This document shows positions 9,070-18,003 of a DNA stretch of 64,000 nucleotides, in pieces. The position numbers were made by a program, and so were the translations under genes. This stretch comes from Methylococcus sp. Mc7. Its GTDB lineage: Bacteria > Pseudomonadota > Gammaproteobacteria > Methylococcales > Methylococcaceae. The notes under the pieces were generated by a model, which worked only from the letters and a program-made list of their open reading frames with translations, ran no database searches and was not told the origin of the DNA. Positions within the stretch are counted from its first letter, which is position 1. Each line of letters begins with the position of its first letter. The DNA lies in NCBI RefSeq assembly GCF_019285515.1, contig NZ_CP079095.1:2760501-2824500 (forward strand). The letters run 5' to 3'.

Positions 9070-10785
9070 ATGCGGTGCGCAATCCTGGTTTTCGCGTGGC
9101 TGGTTTGCAGCTTTCAGGTCCAGGCACGGTCTCTGGTGATCCAGAGTTTCCACGCCGACATCGTGGTGGGAGCCGACGGTGGGCTGGACGTCACCGAAAC
9201 CATCCGTCCTCGCTTCGAGGGCAGTTGGAACGGCATCTACCGCTCGATTCCAGTCGAGTACCGTACGCCGCAAGGGTTCAACTATCACCTGTTCCTCGAC
9301 CTGCTCGGCGCGACCGATTCGCAGGGGGCGTCGTTGAAGGTGGAGGATGGCAGTGAACGCCATTACCGCAAGTTCAAGATCTGGATCCCGGGTGCGGAGG
9401 ATGTCGCGAAGACTGTGATATTGCATTACCGGGTGCGCAACGGCCTCAAGTTTTTCGACGATCACGACGAGCTGTACTGGAACATCACCGGCGACGAATG
9501 GGAGGTTCCCATCGAAGCCGCCAGCGCCCGCATCGTGCTGCCGTCCGGCGCCGAAGGTGTCCGCACTCTGGCCTTCACCGGCAGCTACGGTTCGCGGGAA
9601 GAGGCCGCCGAGGTGCAGGTGCGCGGCCGCGAAATCGATTTCCGCATGCAGCGTCCCCTGGCTTTCCACGAGGGGCTGACCGCGGTCGTCGGCTGGAACA
9701 AAGGCGTGGTGCAGCGGCCTGCGGCCATGGCGCGGACCGCGGATTTCCTGCGCGCCAACTGGCCGTTGGGTCTGCCCCTGGTCGTGCTGGCCGCGATGTA
9801 CCGGCACTGGTCCGTCCGCGGCCGCGACCCGCGCCTTCGCCCCATCGCCCCGCAATACCGCCCGCCGGAGGGACTGACGCCGGCCGAATTGGGAACCTTG
9901 ATCGACAATTCCGCGGACATGCGGGACATCACCGCCACCCTGGTCGATCTCGCGGTCAAAGGCTATGTCCTGATCGAAAAAGAGGAAACCGACCGGCTGC
10001 TGGGCGTCTTCAAGGACACCGATTACCTGTTCCGGTCGCGCCAGCCGCCTTCCGCCTGGAGTGTGCTCCGTCCGCATGAGCGTGCGCTCCTGAGCGGTGT
10101 GTTTTCAGGAGGGAAGGAAAGCGTCCGGCTTTCCGAACTGGAGCGGAAGTTCCATGTCCATTTGCCCGGCATCCGCGACAAGATCTTCGACGCCCTGATG
10201 GCGCAGCGCTATTTCGCCGCCCGCCCCGACCGGGTGCGGAGGAACTACATGCTGGGCGCTCTGGTGATCGGCGTGGTCTGGTTCTTCGGCGCGATTCTCG
10301 GCGCCAATTACGCCAGCCTGCACTGGGGCATGGCGCCCGGCACCCTGGTCCTGCCCGGTCTGGTTTCGGCTGCGATCGTCGCCCTTTTCGGATATTTCAT
10401 GCCGGCCCGGACGCCGGTGGGGACGCGGGCGCTGGAAGCCGCGCTGGGATTCGAGGACTTTCTGGAAAAAGTGGAAGCCGACCGCATGGACCGGATGATC
10501 CGTACTCCCGAGACGTTCGAGAAGCTGCTCCCCTACGCCATGGCGCTGGGGCTGGAAAAACGCTGGGCGGCCGCATTCGCCGGCATCTGCACCCAGCCGC
10601 CGGCATGGTATCGGGGCGGGAGCGCCATGGATTTCGACGCCGGCGGCTTCTCCCGCGATCTCGGCCGCATGTCCGCGCAGGCCGCGTCGGCCATGAGCTC
10701 GGCGCCGCGCAGCTCCGGCGGTTCGGGTTTCAGCGGGGGAAGTTCCGGCGGCGGTTTCGGCGGCGGGGGCGGTGGCGGATTTTAA
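9070..10785 (+). CDS. DUF2207 membrane protein, LemA partner
   Basis: This 571-residue protein of unknown biochemical role has the architecture of the DUF2207 family. A signal peptide (cleaved near VQA, residue 19) precedes an extracytoplasmic beta-rich domain of about 200 residues with the family pattern FHADIVVGADGGLDVTET and GIYRSIPV. Hydrophobic helices follow near 235-250 and as a pair at about 395-440. A cytoplasmic region then ends in a low-complexity Gly/Ser tail (GGSGFSGG, then poly-Gly). That Gly-rich end is usual for these proteins. It is probably expressed with lemA, 233 bases upstream, although the REP-like element lies between them. Confidence 0.88.
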   Translation: MRCAILVFAWLVCSFQVQARSLVIQSFHADIVVGADGGLDVTETIRPRFEGSWNGIYRSIPVEYRTPQGFNYHLFLDLLGATDSQGASLKVEDGSERHYRKFKIWIPGAEDVAKTVILHYRVRNGLKFFDDHDELYWNITGDEWEVPIEAASARIVLPSGAEGVRTLAFTGSYGSREEAAEVQVRGREIDFRMQRPLAFHEGLTAVVGWNKGVVQRPAAMARTADFLRANWPLGLPLVVLAAMYRHWSVRGRDPRLRPIAPQYRPPEGLTPAELGTLIDNSADMRDITATLVDLAVKGYVLIEKEETDRLLGVFKDTDYLFRSRQPPSAWSVLRPHERALLSGVFSGGKESVRLSELERKFHVHLPGIRDKIFDALMAQRYFAARPDRVRRNYMLGALVIGVVWFFGAILGANYASLHWGMAPGTLVLPGLVSAAIVALFGYFMPARTPVGTRALEAALGFEDFLEKVEADRMDRMIRTPETFEKLLPYAMALGLEKRWAAAFAGICTQPPAWYRGGSAMDFDAGGFSRDLGRMSAQAASAMSSAPRSSGGSGFSGGSSGGGFGGGGGGGF

Positions 10786-10832
10786 CGTGCCCTGCTGCGG
10801 GCGTTCCGTCGTCCGTGATATGTTTTTCCAAT

Positions 10833-10858
10833 ACCGGCAAGCCGTTTATGCCGGTTTT
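10833..10858 (+). terminator. Possible terminator after the DUF2207 gene
   Basis: A 7-bp inverted repeat (ACCGGCA at 10833-10839, TGCCGGT at 10849-10855) has a 9-nt loop and is followed only by TTT. It could be a weak terminator or an operator for the downstream copper ATPase gene, since dyads of this size occur there. I could not match it to a known copper regulator site. Confidence 0.35.
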
Positions 10859-10896
10859 ACCGCCATCCGTAAACGACCACCGAGGATTCCCAAGTC

Positions 10897-13131
10897 ATGA
10901 AAGACCCTAACGATTCGAGCGACGACCAAGGCCTGCGCCTGTCCATCTTAGGCATGCGCTGTGCGGGTTGCGTCGAGGCCGTCGAAACTGCATTGAAGGA
11001 TGTGCCGGGAGTGGAGTCGGTCAGCGTCAACTTCGGCGACCATTCCGCCCTGGTCAAGGGCAAGGCCGATCCGGAAAGCTTGAAGGCCGCGCTCAAGGAG
11101 GCGGGCTACGACGGGGCGGTGATGGAGGCCCTCGAAGACCCTGCCGCGCAGGAGCGGGCCGAAGAGGAACGCTACCGGGAACTGCTGAAAAAAGCCGCCT
11201 GGGCCGGCTCCCTCGGCGTGCCGCTGATGCTGGGGGCGCATCTGGATTGGTTCCCGATGATCGGGACGTCGGCCGGAACGACGTTCTGGACCCTCGTTTC
11301 GCTGCTCACGCTGGCCGTGCTCTATTTCTCCGGCGGGCATTTCTTCCGCGGCGCGGTCAAGTCGCTCCAGCACCGCCAGGCCAACATGGACACGCTGATC
11401 GCGCTCGGAACCGGCGCGGCCTGGTTCTATTCGACGGTGGCCATCGATTCCGCCGATCTGCTGCCGGCGCAAGGGCAGCACGCCTATTTCGAAGCGGCGG
11501 CGATCATCATCGCCTTCATCAATTTCGGTTCGGCGCTGGAGACGCGCGCCCGCGGCAAGACCTCCTCCGCGATCCGCGCGTTGATCGGCCTGCAGCCCCG
11601 CACCGCGCGGGTGATCCGCGACGGCCAGGAACTCGACGTACCGATTTCCGAGGTCGGATTGGACGAGGTCCTGAGGGTGCGGCCGGGCGAAAAGATTCCG
11701 GTGGACGGCGCCCTGATCGAGGGCCGGTCGACGGTCGACGAGTCCATGCTGACCGGCGAGCCGATTCCGGTGGAAAAAGGCGAGGGCGATACGGTGGTGG
11801 CGGGTACCCTGAACCAGTCCGGCACCTTCCTGTTCCGCGCCACCCGCATCGGCCGCGATACCGTCCTGGCCCAGATCATCGCCAGCGTGCGGCAGGCCCA
11901 GGCCACCAAGCCCGAGATCGCCCGTCTGGTGGATAAAGTCTCCGCGGTGTTCGTGCCGGCGGTGGTCGGTATCTCGGCCTTCACCTTCCTGGTCTGGTGG
12001 ATCTTCGGGCCGGCGCCTTCGTTCGGCTATGCCTTCGTCACCGCGATGACGGTGCTGGTCATCGCCTGTCCCTGCGCTTTGGGGCTGGCGACGCCGATTT
12101 CGATCATGGTCGCGGTCGGGCGTGCCGCGCAGCACGGCATCCTCATCCGCCGCGGCGAGGCGTTGCAGAGCGCGGGCCGGCTCACCGCCGTGGTGCTGGA
12201 CAAGACGGGTACGATCACCGAAGGCCGGCCCAGCGTGATGGGCATCGATACGGCCAAGGGCTGGTCGGAGAAACGCGTGCTGGGTCTGGCCGCGAGCCTC
12301 GAGGCAGGGTCCGAACATCCGCTCGCTTCGGCTGTGCTGCGCGCCGCGGAGGCGGGCGGGATAGCGACGTCTACGGTGGACGGTTTCGTCGCGGAGCCCG
12401 GTCACGGCGTCGCCGGGAGCGTCGACGGCGTTCGGTTGCTGCTCGGCAACGTGGTCATGCTGGAAAAGTACGGCGTGGATTTGCGGGCTTTCGAAACCCA
12501 ACTGGCGAGCTGCTTCGAGGAGGCGCTGACGCCGCTCCTGCTTGCGGCCGACGGCCAGGTGGTCGGCCTGCTGCGGGTCGCCGACCCGATCAAGCCGGAC
12601 GCCCGCGAGGCGGTGCAGCGCCTGAAGGAACTCGGCGTCCGGGTATTGATGGTGACCGGCGATCATGAAGCCACCGCCCAGGCGATCGGCCGCGCGGCCG
12701 GCATCGACGAGGTCCGCGCCCAGGTGTTGCCACAGGACAAGGCGACGGTGGTGAAGGATCTCCAGTCGCGCGGCGAGATCGTCGGCATGGTCGGCGACGG
12801 CATCAACGATGCGCCGGCCCTTGCGCAAGCCGATGTGGGCTTCGCCATCGGCACCGGCACCGACATCGCGATCGAAAGCGGCGACGTCGTGATCATGGCG
12901 GGTTCGCCGCTGAAAGTCTCCGAAACCGTTCATTTGTCGCGGCTGACGGTGCGCAACATCAAGCAGAATCTGCTGGGGGCGTTCATTTACAACACCCTGA
13001 GCATACCGGTCGCGGCGGGTATCCTGTACCCGTTCGCCGGCGTGCTGCTGAACCCGATGATCGCAGGTGCCGCCATGGCACTTTCTTCGGTCACCGTGGT
13101 GACCAACGCCAATCGTTTACGCTGGCTATGA
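10897..13131 (+). CDS. copA: Cu(I)-exporting P1B-type ATPase, CopA type
   Basis: It pumps Cu(I) out of the cytoplasm across the inner membrane. The 744 residues comprise an N-terminal metal-binding domain with GMRCAGC (Cys 22 and 25), eight expected membrane helices, actuator motif TGEP, transmembrane metal site C391-P-C393 in [11 protein letters not shown], phosphorylation site D435-KTGTI, HP motif SEHPLAS and hinge [16 protein letters not shown]. The last helices carry YNTLSIP and [15 protein letters not shown], which mark the Cu(I)/Ag(I) subgroup. It is a single gene with no chaperone or MerR regulator adjacent. The start at 10897 has no clear Shine-Dalgarno sequence, but the protein begins normally. 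Confidence 0.95.
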   Translation: MKDPNDSSDDQGLRLSILGMRCAGCVEAVETALKDVPGVESVSVNFGDHSALVKGKADPESLKAALKEAGYDGAVMEALEDPAAQERAEEERYRELLKKAAWAGSLGVPLMLGAHLDWFPMIGTSAGTTFWTLVSLLTLAVLYFSGGHFFRGAVKSLQHRQANMDTLIALGTGAAWFYSTVAIDSADLLPAQGQHAYFEAAAIIIAFINFGSALETRARGKTSSAIRALIGLQPRTARVIRDGQELDVPISEVGLDEVLRVRPGEKIPVDGALIEGRSTVDESMLTGEPIPVEKGEGDTVVAGTLNQSGTFLFRATRIGRDTVLAQIIASVRQAQATKPEIARLVDKVSAVFVPAVVGISAFTFLVWWIFGPAPSFGYAFVTAMTVLVIACPCALGLATPISIMVAVGRAAQHGILIRRGEALQSAGRLTAVVLDKTGTITEGRPSVMGIDTAKGWSEKRVLGLAASLEAGSEHPLASAVLRAAEAGGIATSTVDGFVAEPGHGVAGSVDGVRLLLGNVVMLEKYGVDLRAFETQLASCFEEALTPLLLAADGQVVGLLRVADPIKPDAREAVQRLKELGVRVLMVTGDHEATAQAIGRAAGIDEVRAQVLPQDKATVVKDLQSRGEIVGMVGDGINDAPALAQADVGFAIGTGTDIAIESGDVVIMAGSPLKVSETVHLSRLTVRNIKQNLLGAFIYNTLSIPVAAGILYPFAGVLLNPMIAGAAMALSSVTVVTNANRLRWL

Positions 13132-13195
13132 ATCGGCGGAAAAAAGCCTATCCTTTTCCGCTGCGGTCGAGATAACCCAAAACAAGGAGGAGCGT

Positions 13196-13822
13196 ATGAC
13201 GGAATTCGCACGGCCCATGGTTTCGCTGGGTTTCACCGCGGAGCTTTTTCCGCCCGGCACCCATATGTGCTACCTCTACAACGATGAACAGGAACGCCTG
13301 GAAATCATGTCCGCGTTCGTGCGCAGCGGTATCGAAGCCGGGGAAAAGATCGCATATTTCGTCGAGGAAATGAGCCCTCAGGCGCTGCGCGACTACTTCG
13401 CGGACCTTGGCATCGTGCCCGCGGAAGAAGCGCAGTTGGACATCGATCCGTCCGTCGAGGTGTATTGCCCGGATGGCCGCTTCTCGCCCGACAGGATGTT
13501 GGGCCGCCTGTGTTCGGCCTATGAGGACGGTATCAGGGACGGGTTCGGCGGTGTCCGGCTGACCGGTGAAATGCATTGGGCGCTGCGGGGGCTGCCGGGT
13601 TCGGAGCGGCTGGCTGAATACGAGTCCCGCATCAACCTCCTGGTGGTCGATTGCCCGCTCACCGTGATCTGCCAGTACGACGCCAATCACTTCGACGGCG
13701 CCACCCTGTTCAAGGTGCTCAACGCCCATCCCATGATGATCGTGCGGGGACAGGTCGTCCACAATCCGTACTATCTCCCTCCCCAGGAATATTTCGCCCG
13801 TTATCCGGCGCCAAATGCCTGA
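13196..13822 (+). CDS. MEDS-domain sensory protein
   Basis: The 208-residue protein consists almost entirely of a MEDS domain, the sensory module described in methanogens and in the methylotroph regulator DcmR, whose ligand is thought to be a small C1 or hydrocarbon derivative. Visible family features are HMCYLYNDEQERLEIMSAFVRSGIEAGEK, split here as HMCYLYNDEQERL and SGIEAGEKIAYFVEE, then RLTGEMHWAL, ESRINLL and ICQYDANHFDG with VLNAHPMMIVRG near the end. It has no DNA-binding or catalytic domain. A strong AAGGAGGAG precedes the ATG. The PAS/HD-GYP gene begins 3 bases after its stop, so the two are almost certainly coupled and the MEDS protein probably supplies input. Confidence 0.85.
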   Translation: MTEFARPMVSLGFTAELFPPGTHMCYLYNDEQERLEIMSAFVRSGIEAGEKIAYFVEEMSPQALRDYFADLGIVPAEEAQLDIDPSVEVYCPDGRFSPDRMLGRLCSAYEDGIRDGFGGVRLTGEMHWALRGLPGSERLAEYESRINLLVVDCPLTVICQYDANHFDGATLFKVLNAHPMMIVRGQVVHNPYYLPPQEYFARYPAPNA

Positions 13823-13825
13823 GCG

Positions 13826-16231
13826 ATGACCCGGCTGGAGTTGGAGGCGACCGTCCTCGGGCGCCTCCTCGTGATTCAGGAAACGCTGGACATACTCCCC
13901 GATCCGGCTGGCATCGGGGAGTTTCTGGATGCCGCTTTGGCCGAGGTGCCCGGGGTGGCGGGCGCCCATCTTTGCGTCGACGGCAAGCTGGTGCCGGCTT
14001 CTCCCGACCTCGCCCCCCTTTGCGCCGGCATGGAACCGAATCATGCGCGGATTGCGGCCGGCCCCATGGGTGAAGGCCAGCGGCTTTTCGTCTACCCCTT
14101 GCGGATCGCGTCCCGCTTCTACGGCGTACTGCTGCTGCGTCTGTCGGACCCGGCGGAGTTCCGGAATTACCGGGACTTCCTGGGCAATATCGCCAACGTG
14201 GTGGCACGGACGCTGGAGAATCGCGCGTTCGTGGCGGAACTGGCCCGTTCCAACCGCCTGCTCGAACAGCGTGTGGACGAGCGTACCCGCGCGTTGTCCG
14301 AGAAGACCGTCGAGCTTCAGCGCGAATGCGAAATCCGCCGCGCCATCCAGGACGATCTGGCCGAGAGCGAGGAGAAGTTCCGCCAGATCAGCACGGCGGC
14401 GCTGGACGCCATAGCGATCATCGACGGCCGCGGCCGGGTGACTTATTGGAACCCGGCCGCGGAGGCCATGTTCGGCTACTCGAGCGATGAAATCGTCGGA
14501 CGCGATCTCCACGAAGTGCTGGCGCCGGAACGCTACCTCGGGCCTTACCGCGCGGGAATCGCCGAGTTCCGGCGGAGCGGCACGGGCGCGGCGATCGGCC
14601 TGACGCGGGAAATGTACGCGATGCGCAAGGATGGCAGTGAATTTCCGATAGAGCTTTCGGTATCTTCGGTGAAGATCCGCGGGGAGTGGACTGCCATCGG
14701 CGTCATCCGGGACATCACCGAGCGGAAACATGCGGATGCCCTCAAGGCCAGGCTGGCCGCCATCGTGGAGTCGTCGGAGGACGCCATCCTGGCCAAGACC
14801 CTCGACGGCATCATCACGAGCTGGAACGCCGCCGCCGAGAGGATGTTCGGTTACCGTGCCGAGGAAATCATCGGCCAGCCGGTCACCCGTTTGGCGCCCC
14901 CGGAGCTGCACGGCGAGATCCGCCGGTGCCTGGCGGAGGTCGCCGACGGCAGGGCCGTGCGGAATCTCGAGACCCGGCGCATGACCAGGAGCGGAGAGCC
15001 AATCGACGTTTCGCTGACGATTTCCCCGGTGCGCGGCGAAGAGGGGAAGGTCGTGGGAGCTTCCGCGATCGGACGCGACATCACCGAATTCAGGCGATCG
15101 GAACAAGCGTTGCGGCGGCTCAACCGGGTCCTCAAGACCGTCACCGGTTGCGACAGCATCCTGGTCCGGGCGCGGAGCGAAGCCGAACTGCTCGGCGAGA
15201 TGTGCCGCGTCATCGCCGACGCCGGAGGGTATGGCAAGGCTTGGGTGGGCGTGCTCCCAGAGGGTCCGAACGCACATGTGCCGCCTGAGGTCTATCACAG
15301 CGAAACGCCGGGGATCGCGGACTTCGTCTCACGGCTGCGGGAGCGCGAAGTGTTCGATTCCATCTTGCGCAGCGTGGGCCATTCCGGTGTCAGGCGGGTG
15401 TTGCGGGAGGTTGACGAAGCGTCGCCGCTGTTCCCTTTGCGGCACTGTGCCATCGAGCAAGGCTGCGATGCCTTCGCGCTGATTCCGATACGGAACGGCT
15501 CGGATGTCGCCGGCATGCTGGGGCTCTGTGCGGAGACTCTGGAAGCCTTCGATGGCGACGAAATGGCGCTGCTGGAAAAGCTGGCGGGGGATATGGCGTA
15601 CGGCATCGCTCACCTGCGGGATCAGGCCGAACGCCTGAAGAATGCCGATCGGATCACGCGAAGCCTGGAGCAGACGATTCAAGCCGTCGCCACCACCCTT
15701 GAAATGCGGGACCCCTATACCGCTGGCCACCAGCGGCGGGTGGCCGATCTCGCCGCGGCCATCGCGAAAAAACTGAATTTGTCCGAAGACGAGGTGCACG
15801 GCATCCGGCTGGCCGGCATGGTCCACGATCTCGGCAAGATTCGCATCCCTGCCGAAATCCTGACCAAGCCGGGCCGGCTGACCCCCTTGGAATTCGATTT
15901 CATCAAAACCCACTCCCAGGTCGGGTACGACATACTCAAGGACGTCGCGTTCCCCTGGCCGATCGCAGACATGGTCCTTCAGCACCACGAGAAGCTGGAC
16001 GGATCGGGGTATCCGCAAGGACTCGCCGGTGACGCCATCCTCCTCGGCGCGAAGATCATCGCGGTCGCGGACGTCATGGAAGCCATGTCGTCGCATCGCC
16101 CCTACCGGCCCGGTCTCGGCAACGAAGCGGCGCTGGCGGAACTGGAGGCGCGCCGCGGAAGCTGGTACGACGCGCGGGTCGTCGAAGCCTGCACGGCCCT
16201 TTTCCGGGACGAAGGCTACCCGCTGCAGTGA
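13826..16231 (+). CDS. PAS/GAF sensor with HD-GYP c-di-GMP phosphodiesterase domain
   Basis: This 801-residue multidomain signalling protein is probably cytoplasmic since I see no membrane segment. The order is an N-terminal GAF-like region (about 1-145), a coiled coil (about 145-185), PAS (about 187-305, with YWNPAAEAMFGYSSDEIVG), a second PAS (about 310-430, with SWNAAAERMFGYRAEEIIG), GAF (about 440-595) and HD-GYP (about 610-795). The last has the HD pair in MVHDLGKIRIPAEIL, the second His cluster and HHEKLDGSGYPQGL, so all metal ligands and the GYP loop are present. The family hydrolyses cyclic di-GMP. It is translationally linked to the upstream MEDS gene, and tRNA-Leu follows 170 bases later. 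Confidence 0.93.
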   Translation: MTRLELEATVLGRLLVIQETLDILPDPAGIGEFLDAALAEVPGVAGAHLCVDGKLVPASPDLAPLCAGMEPNHARIAAGPMGEGQRLFVYPLRIASRFYGVLLLRLSDPAEFRNYRDFLGNIANVVARTLENRAFVAELARSNRLLEQRVDERTRALSEKTVELQRECEIRRAIQDDLAESEEKFRQISTAALDAIAIIDGRGRVTYWNPAAEAMFGYSSDEIVGRDLHEVLAPERYLGPYRAGIAEFRRSGTGAAIGLTREMYAMRKDGSEFPIELSVSSVKIRGEWTAIGVIRDITERKHADALKARLAAIVESSEDAILAKTLDGIITSWNAAAERMFGYRAEEIIGQPVTRLAPPELHGEIRRCLAEVADGRAVRNLETRRMTRSGEPIDVSLTISPVRGEEGKVVGASAIGRDITEFRRSEQALRRLNRVLKTVTGCDSILVRARSEAELLGEMCRVIADAGGYGKAWVGVLPEGPNAHVPPEVYHSETPGIADFVSRLREREVFDSILRSVGHSGVRRVLREVDEASPLFPLRHCAIEQGCDAFALIPIRNGSDVAGMLGLCAETLEAFDGDEMALLEKLAGDMAYGIAHLRDQAERLKNADRITRSLEQTIQAVATTLEMRDPYTAGHQRRVADLAAAIAKKLNLSEDEVHGIRLAGMVHDLGKIRIPAEILTKPGRLTPLEFDFIKTHSQVGYDILKDVAFPWPIADMVLQHHEKLDGSGYPQGLAGDAILLGAKIIAVADVMEAMSSHRPYRPGLGNEAALAELEARRGSWYDARVVEACTALFRDEGYPLQ

Positions 16232-16403
16232 CGCCCCTTGCGGATAGGCGAGAGGCACGGCTTGAGATGCCGGAAGCGGTAAGCCGGAGCCAGGTGTCGA
16301 TCGGGGAGCGCACGGAATTATGCCTCACCTGAGCGGGAGGCGGTGCGCGCTGCCAGGGCCCGACGTGAAATGGTAAGATGCGAGCCGCTACTGCACGACC
16401 CAC

Positions 16404-16490
16404 GCCTCGGTGGTGAAACTGGTAGACACAAGAGACTTAAAATCTCTCGGCTGCAAGGCCATGCCGGTTCGATTCCGGCCCGAGGCACCA
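16404..16490 (+). tRNA. tRNA-Leu, anticodon UAA
   Basis: The gene is 87 bases long including an encoded CCA. The acceptor stem GCCTCGG (16404-16410) pairs with CCGAGGC (16480-16486). The anticodon stem AGAGA/TCTCT encloses the loop CTTAAAA with anticodon TAA at 16438-16440. There is a long variable arm as in class II tRNAs, and a T arm GCCGG-TTCGATT-CCGGC. Accessory and decayed genes start right behind it, as often seen at integration sites. Confidence 0.97.
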
Positions 16491-17234
16491 GGAAAATCAA
16501 TTCCTTAAAACTTCTCGCGCGCTACTTTGATCTGCTCCGATCTCGGGAGCGTCCACAAACTGTCCACGCACACCCGAAAGCGGGTTGAAACGGACCGCTT
16601 GTTCCAGGTGATCCGGCGGGAGGTAAGCGTACCGCCTTGTCATCGCCAGTCCATGCCGGACAGCGCGGAATACATCTCTCGCGAGATGTATGGCAGCGGG
16701 TACGGAGTCTCGGGATGTTGACTTGACTGCTTTCTTCGTCTGTCATAGCCGGGAGCGGCTTTCGCAATCGCAGGTGGAGCAGTGCGTAGGCCGTCTGGAA
16801 TGCCAGCGGTTGGCGATCTCGAAGAAGACGGATGTGGAGCATGTGGCTTACTTGAACCGGAAGTTCGGGAGGCTGTACAAGGAGGATCGTTGACAACGCT
16901 GGTTGTCATCCCAGGATTTGCGCGAAGCGGAACGCTTGGCGCGGTCACATGAGCAGGAGATTCGGAATGCTTGGCACAGACATTTCGCCGGTTGAGGTTT
17001 CCGGCGTTGAAGGAGCACAAGGAAGTCGAGCGAAGCGAGCGAGTGCGACGACCCCCGCGAAGCCGTAGGCCCGGATGTTTTGTCGGAGTCCGCGGCTTCA
17101 TCGCGGGCGGAGACAAAACATAAGGGAACCGACACGGCGTCGAGTCATTGTGGGAGCCTTGGCGGAGTGCGTCGCGGAGAGACGGACGAAGCCGAGGCGG
17201 ACGCAGGACGGCGCGGGCCGCCGAAGGCAAAGAC
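16491..17234. other. No supported gene; hairpin-rich DNA behind tRNA-Leu
   Basis: Several frames are open here, but none gives a recognisable protein and codon use is irregular. The stretch holds palindromes instead: a 9-bp stem at 16670-16678/16683-16691, and a larger nested hairpin at 17075-17121. It may be the eroded end of an integrated element, but I could not identify an integrase or attachment-site duplicate. Confidence 0.4.
17075..17121. repeat. Nested inverted repeat
   Basis: ATGTTTTGTC (17075-17084) pairs with GACAAAACAT (17112-17121), and inside it CCGCG (17090-17094) pairs with CGCGG (17102-17106) around a 7-nt loop. The whole 47 bases would fold as one long imperfect hairpin on either strand. 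There is no U tract typical of a terminator, and its role is unknown. Confidence 0.5.
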
Positions 17235-17299
17235 GTCGCCAATTTTTTGCTCCCGAGGGTGACTGGGATGTCCCGTCGGGTTTCGCAAAAAATGGCGAC
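17235..17299. repeat. Long inverted repeat spanning the start of the DUF2442 gene
   Basis: GTCGCC plus AATTTTTTGC (17235-17250) is matched by GCAAAAAAT plus GGCGAC (17285-17299), 15 paired bases with one bulged A. The interior also contains a CCCGA/TCGGG pair. The right arm contains the candidate start codon at 17292, so the structure could hide the translation start. Confidence 0.6.
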
Positions 17300-17525
17300 G
17301 CTCCAGTCGAAGCATGGCTTTTGGCTACTCCTTGACGATGAGGAGGAGCTGTTCGTGGCGTTCGCAGATTTTCCATGGTTTTCCAAGGCGCCGGTGGAGC
17401 AGTTGTTTCATGTCGAGCGGCCGCAGCCGCACCACCTTTACTGGCCGGATTTGGACGTTGATTTGCACGTGGATTCGATCCGCCATCCGGAGCGGTTTCC
17501 TTTGGTTTCGGGGGTTGGGTCTTGA
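17292..17525 (+). CDS. DUF2442 family protein
   Basis: This small protein of 77 residues (85 if the ATG at 17268 is used) belongs to DUF2442, a family of unknown function often found in toxin-antitoxin-like gene pairs. Recognisable parts are ADFPWFSKAPVEQL, HPHHLYWPDLDVDL-like PQPHHLYWPDLDVDL and the ending HPERFPLVS. Neither start has a good ribosome binding site, and both lie in or beside the long inverted repeat. hicB begins 36 bases downstream. No partner gene is visible upstream. Confidence 0.7.
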   Translation: MATLQSKHGFWLLLDDEEELFVAFADFPWFSKAPVEQLFHVERPQPHHLYWPDLDVDLHVDSIRHPERFPLVSGVGS

Positions 17526-17561
17526 CCAAGTGTCTTTTACGAATGAAGCGAAGGTAATCCG

Positions 17562-17771
17562 ATGAACTACAGCATCGAACAGGAGCAGGAATCGGACGGC
17601 CGCTGGATCGCAGAGGTTCCCGAGTTGCCGGGAGTCATGGCCTATGGGTTGAGCTGGGAAGAGGCGACAGTCAAGGCGGAAGTCCTGGCGCTTAGGGTGA
17701 TCGCGGAGCGCCTGGAGAATAACGAGAGCCAGCCGGTTTCAATCAATATTTCGGTGCCGAACGCGGCATGA
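17562..17771 (+). CDS. hicB: HicB-family antitoxin
   Basis: The 69-residue protein resembles the short HicB fold: YSIEQEQESDGRWIAEVPELPGVMAYG and then EEATVKAEVLALRVIAERLE, given here as DGRWIAEVPELPGVMAYG and EEATVKAEVLALRVIAERLE. HicB neutralises the HicA mRNA-cleaving toxin and represses the operon. The stop codon overlaps the hicA start by four bases (ATGA), the usual tight coupling. The hicA reading frame is broken, so this antitoxin is probably orphaned. No DNA-binding domain is visible beyond the HicB core. Confidence 0.82.
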   Translation: MNYSIEQEQESDGRWIAEVPELPGVMAYGLSWEEATVKAEVLALRVIAERLENNESQPVSINISVPNAA

Positions 17772-17981
17772 CGCAATGGCCGTCAAAGAAGGCGAAACAA
17801 ATTCTCGCTGCACTGCTTCGGTCCGGGTGGAGGATCAAGCGGCAAAACAGGGTCGCACAAGACGTTAGAGCACAACGATTTTCCGGACTACGTCTTTGCG
17901 TTTCATGACGCGGACGACATTGGACCGCGCATGCTGGCACGGATCGCGAAGCATACGGGACTGAAGCCGGAGGACCTTTAG
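17768..17981 (+). pseudogene. hicA: hicA toxin gene with frameshift
   Basis: From the ATG at 17768 the frame reads MTQWPSKKAKQILAALLRSG and continues WRIKRQ, the first half of a HicA toxin. The second half, GSHKTLEHNDFPDYVFAFHD and then GPRMLARIAKHTGLKPEDL to a stop at 17981, is in another frame. The shift lies at about 17845-17850. The catalytic His of HicA is in the GSH motif after the shift, so the in-frame product lacks it. The toxin is very likely inactive unless the ribosome shifts frame. Confidence 0.8.
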
Positions 17982-18003
17982 CCTGCGTAGCATCGCTAAC
18001 GCT

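Noticed and set aside
10948-12933. 661-codon open frame opposite copA
   Set aside because: It is His/Arg/Asp-rich with no family pattern, and copA on the other strand is certain.
16490-16900. Phage integrase remnant at the tRNA
   Set aside because: Open frames here show no tyrosine-recombinase catalytic residues.
16490-17300. Possible group II intron or IscB-type guide RNA in the hairpin-rich stretch
   Set aside because: I looked for the intron domain V pattern and for a reverse transcriptase or nuclease gene and found neither.
16640-17386. 248-codon minus-strand frame behind tRNA-Leu
   Set aside because: It is low in hydrophobic residues and Ser/Pro/Arg-rich, with no domain, and it runs across hairpins and the DUF2442 start.
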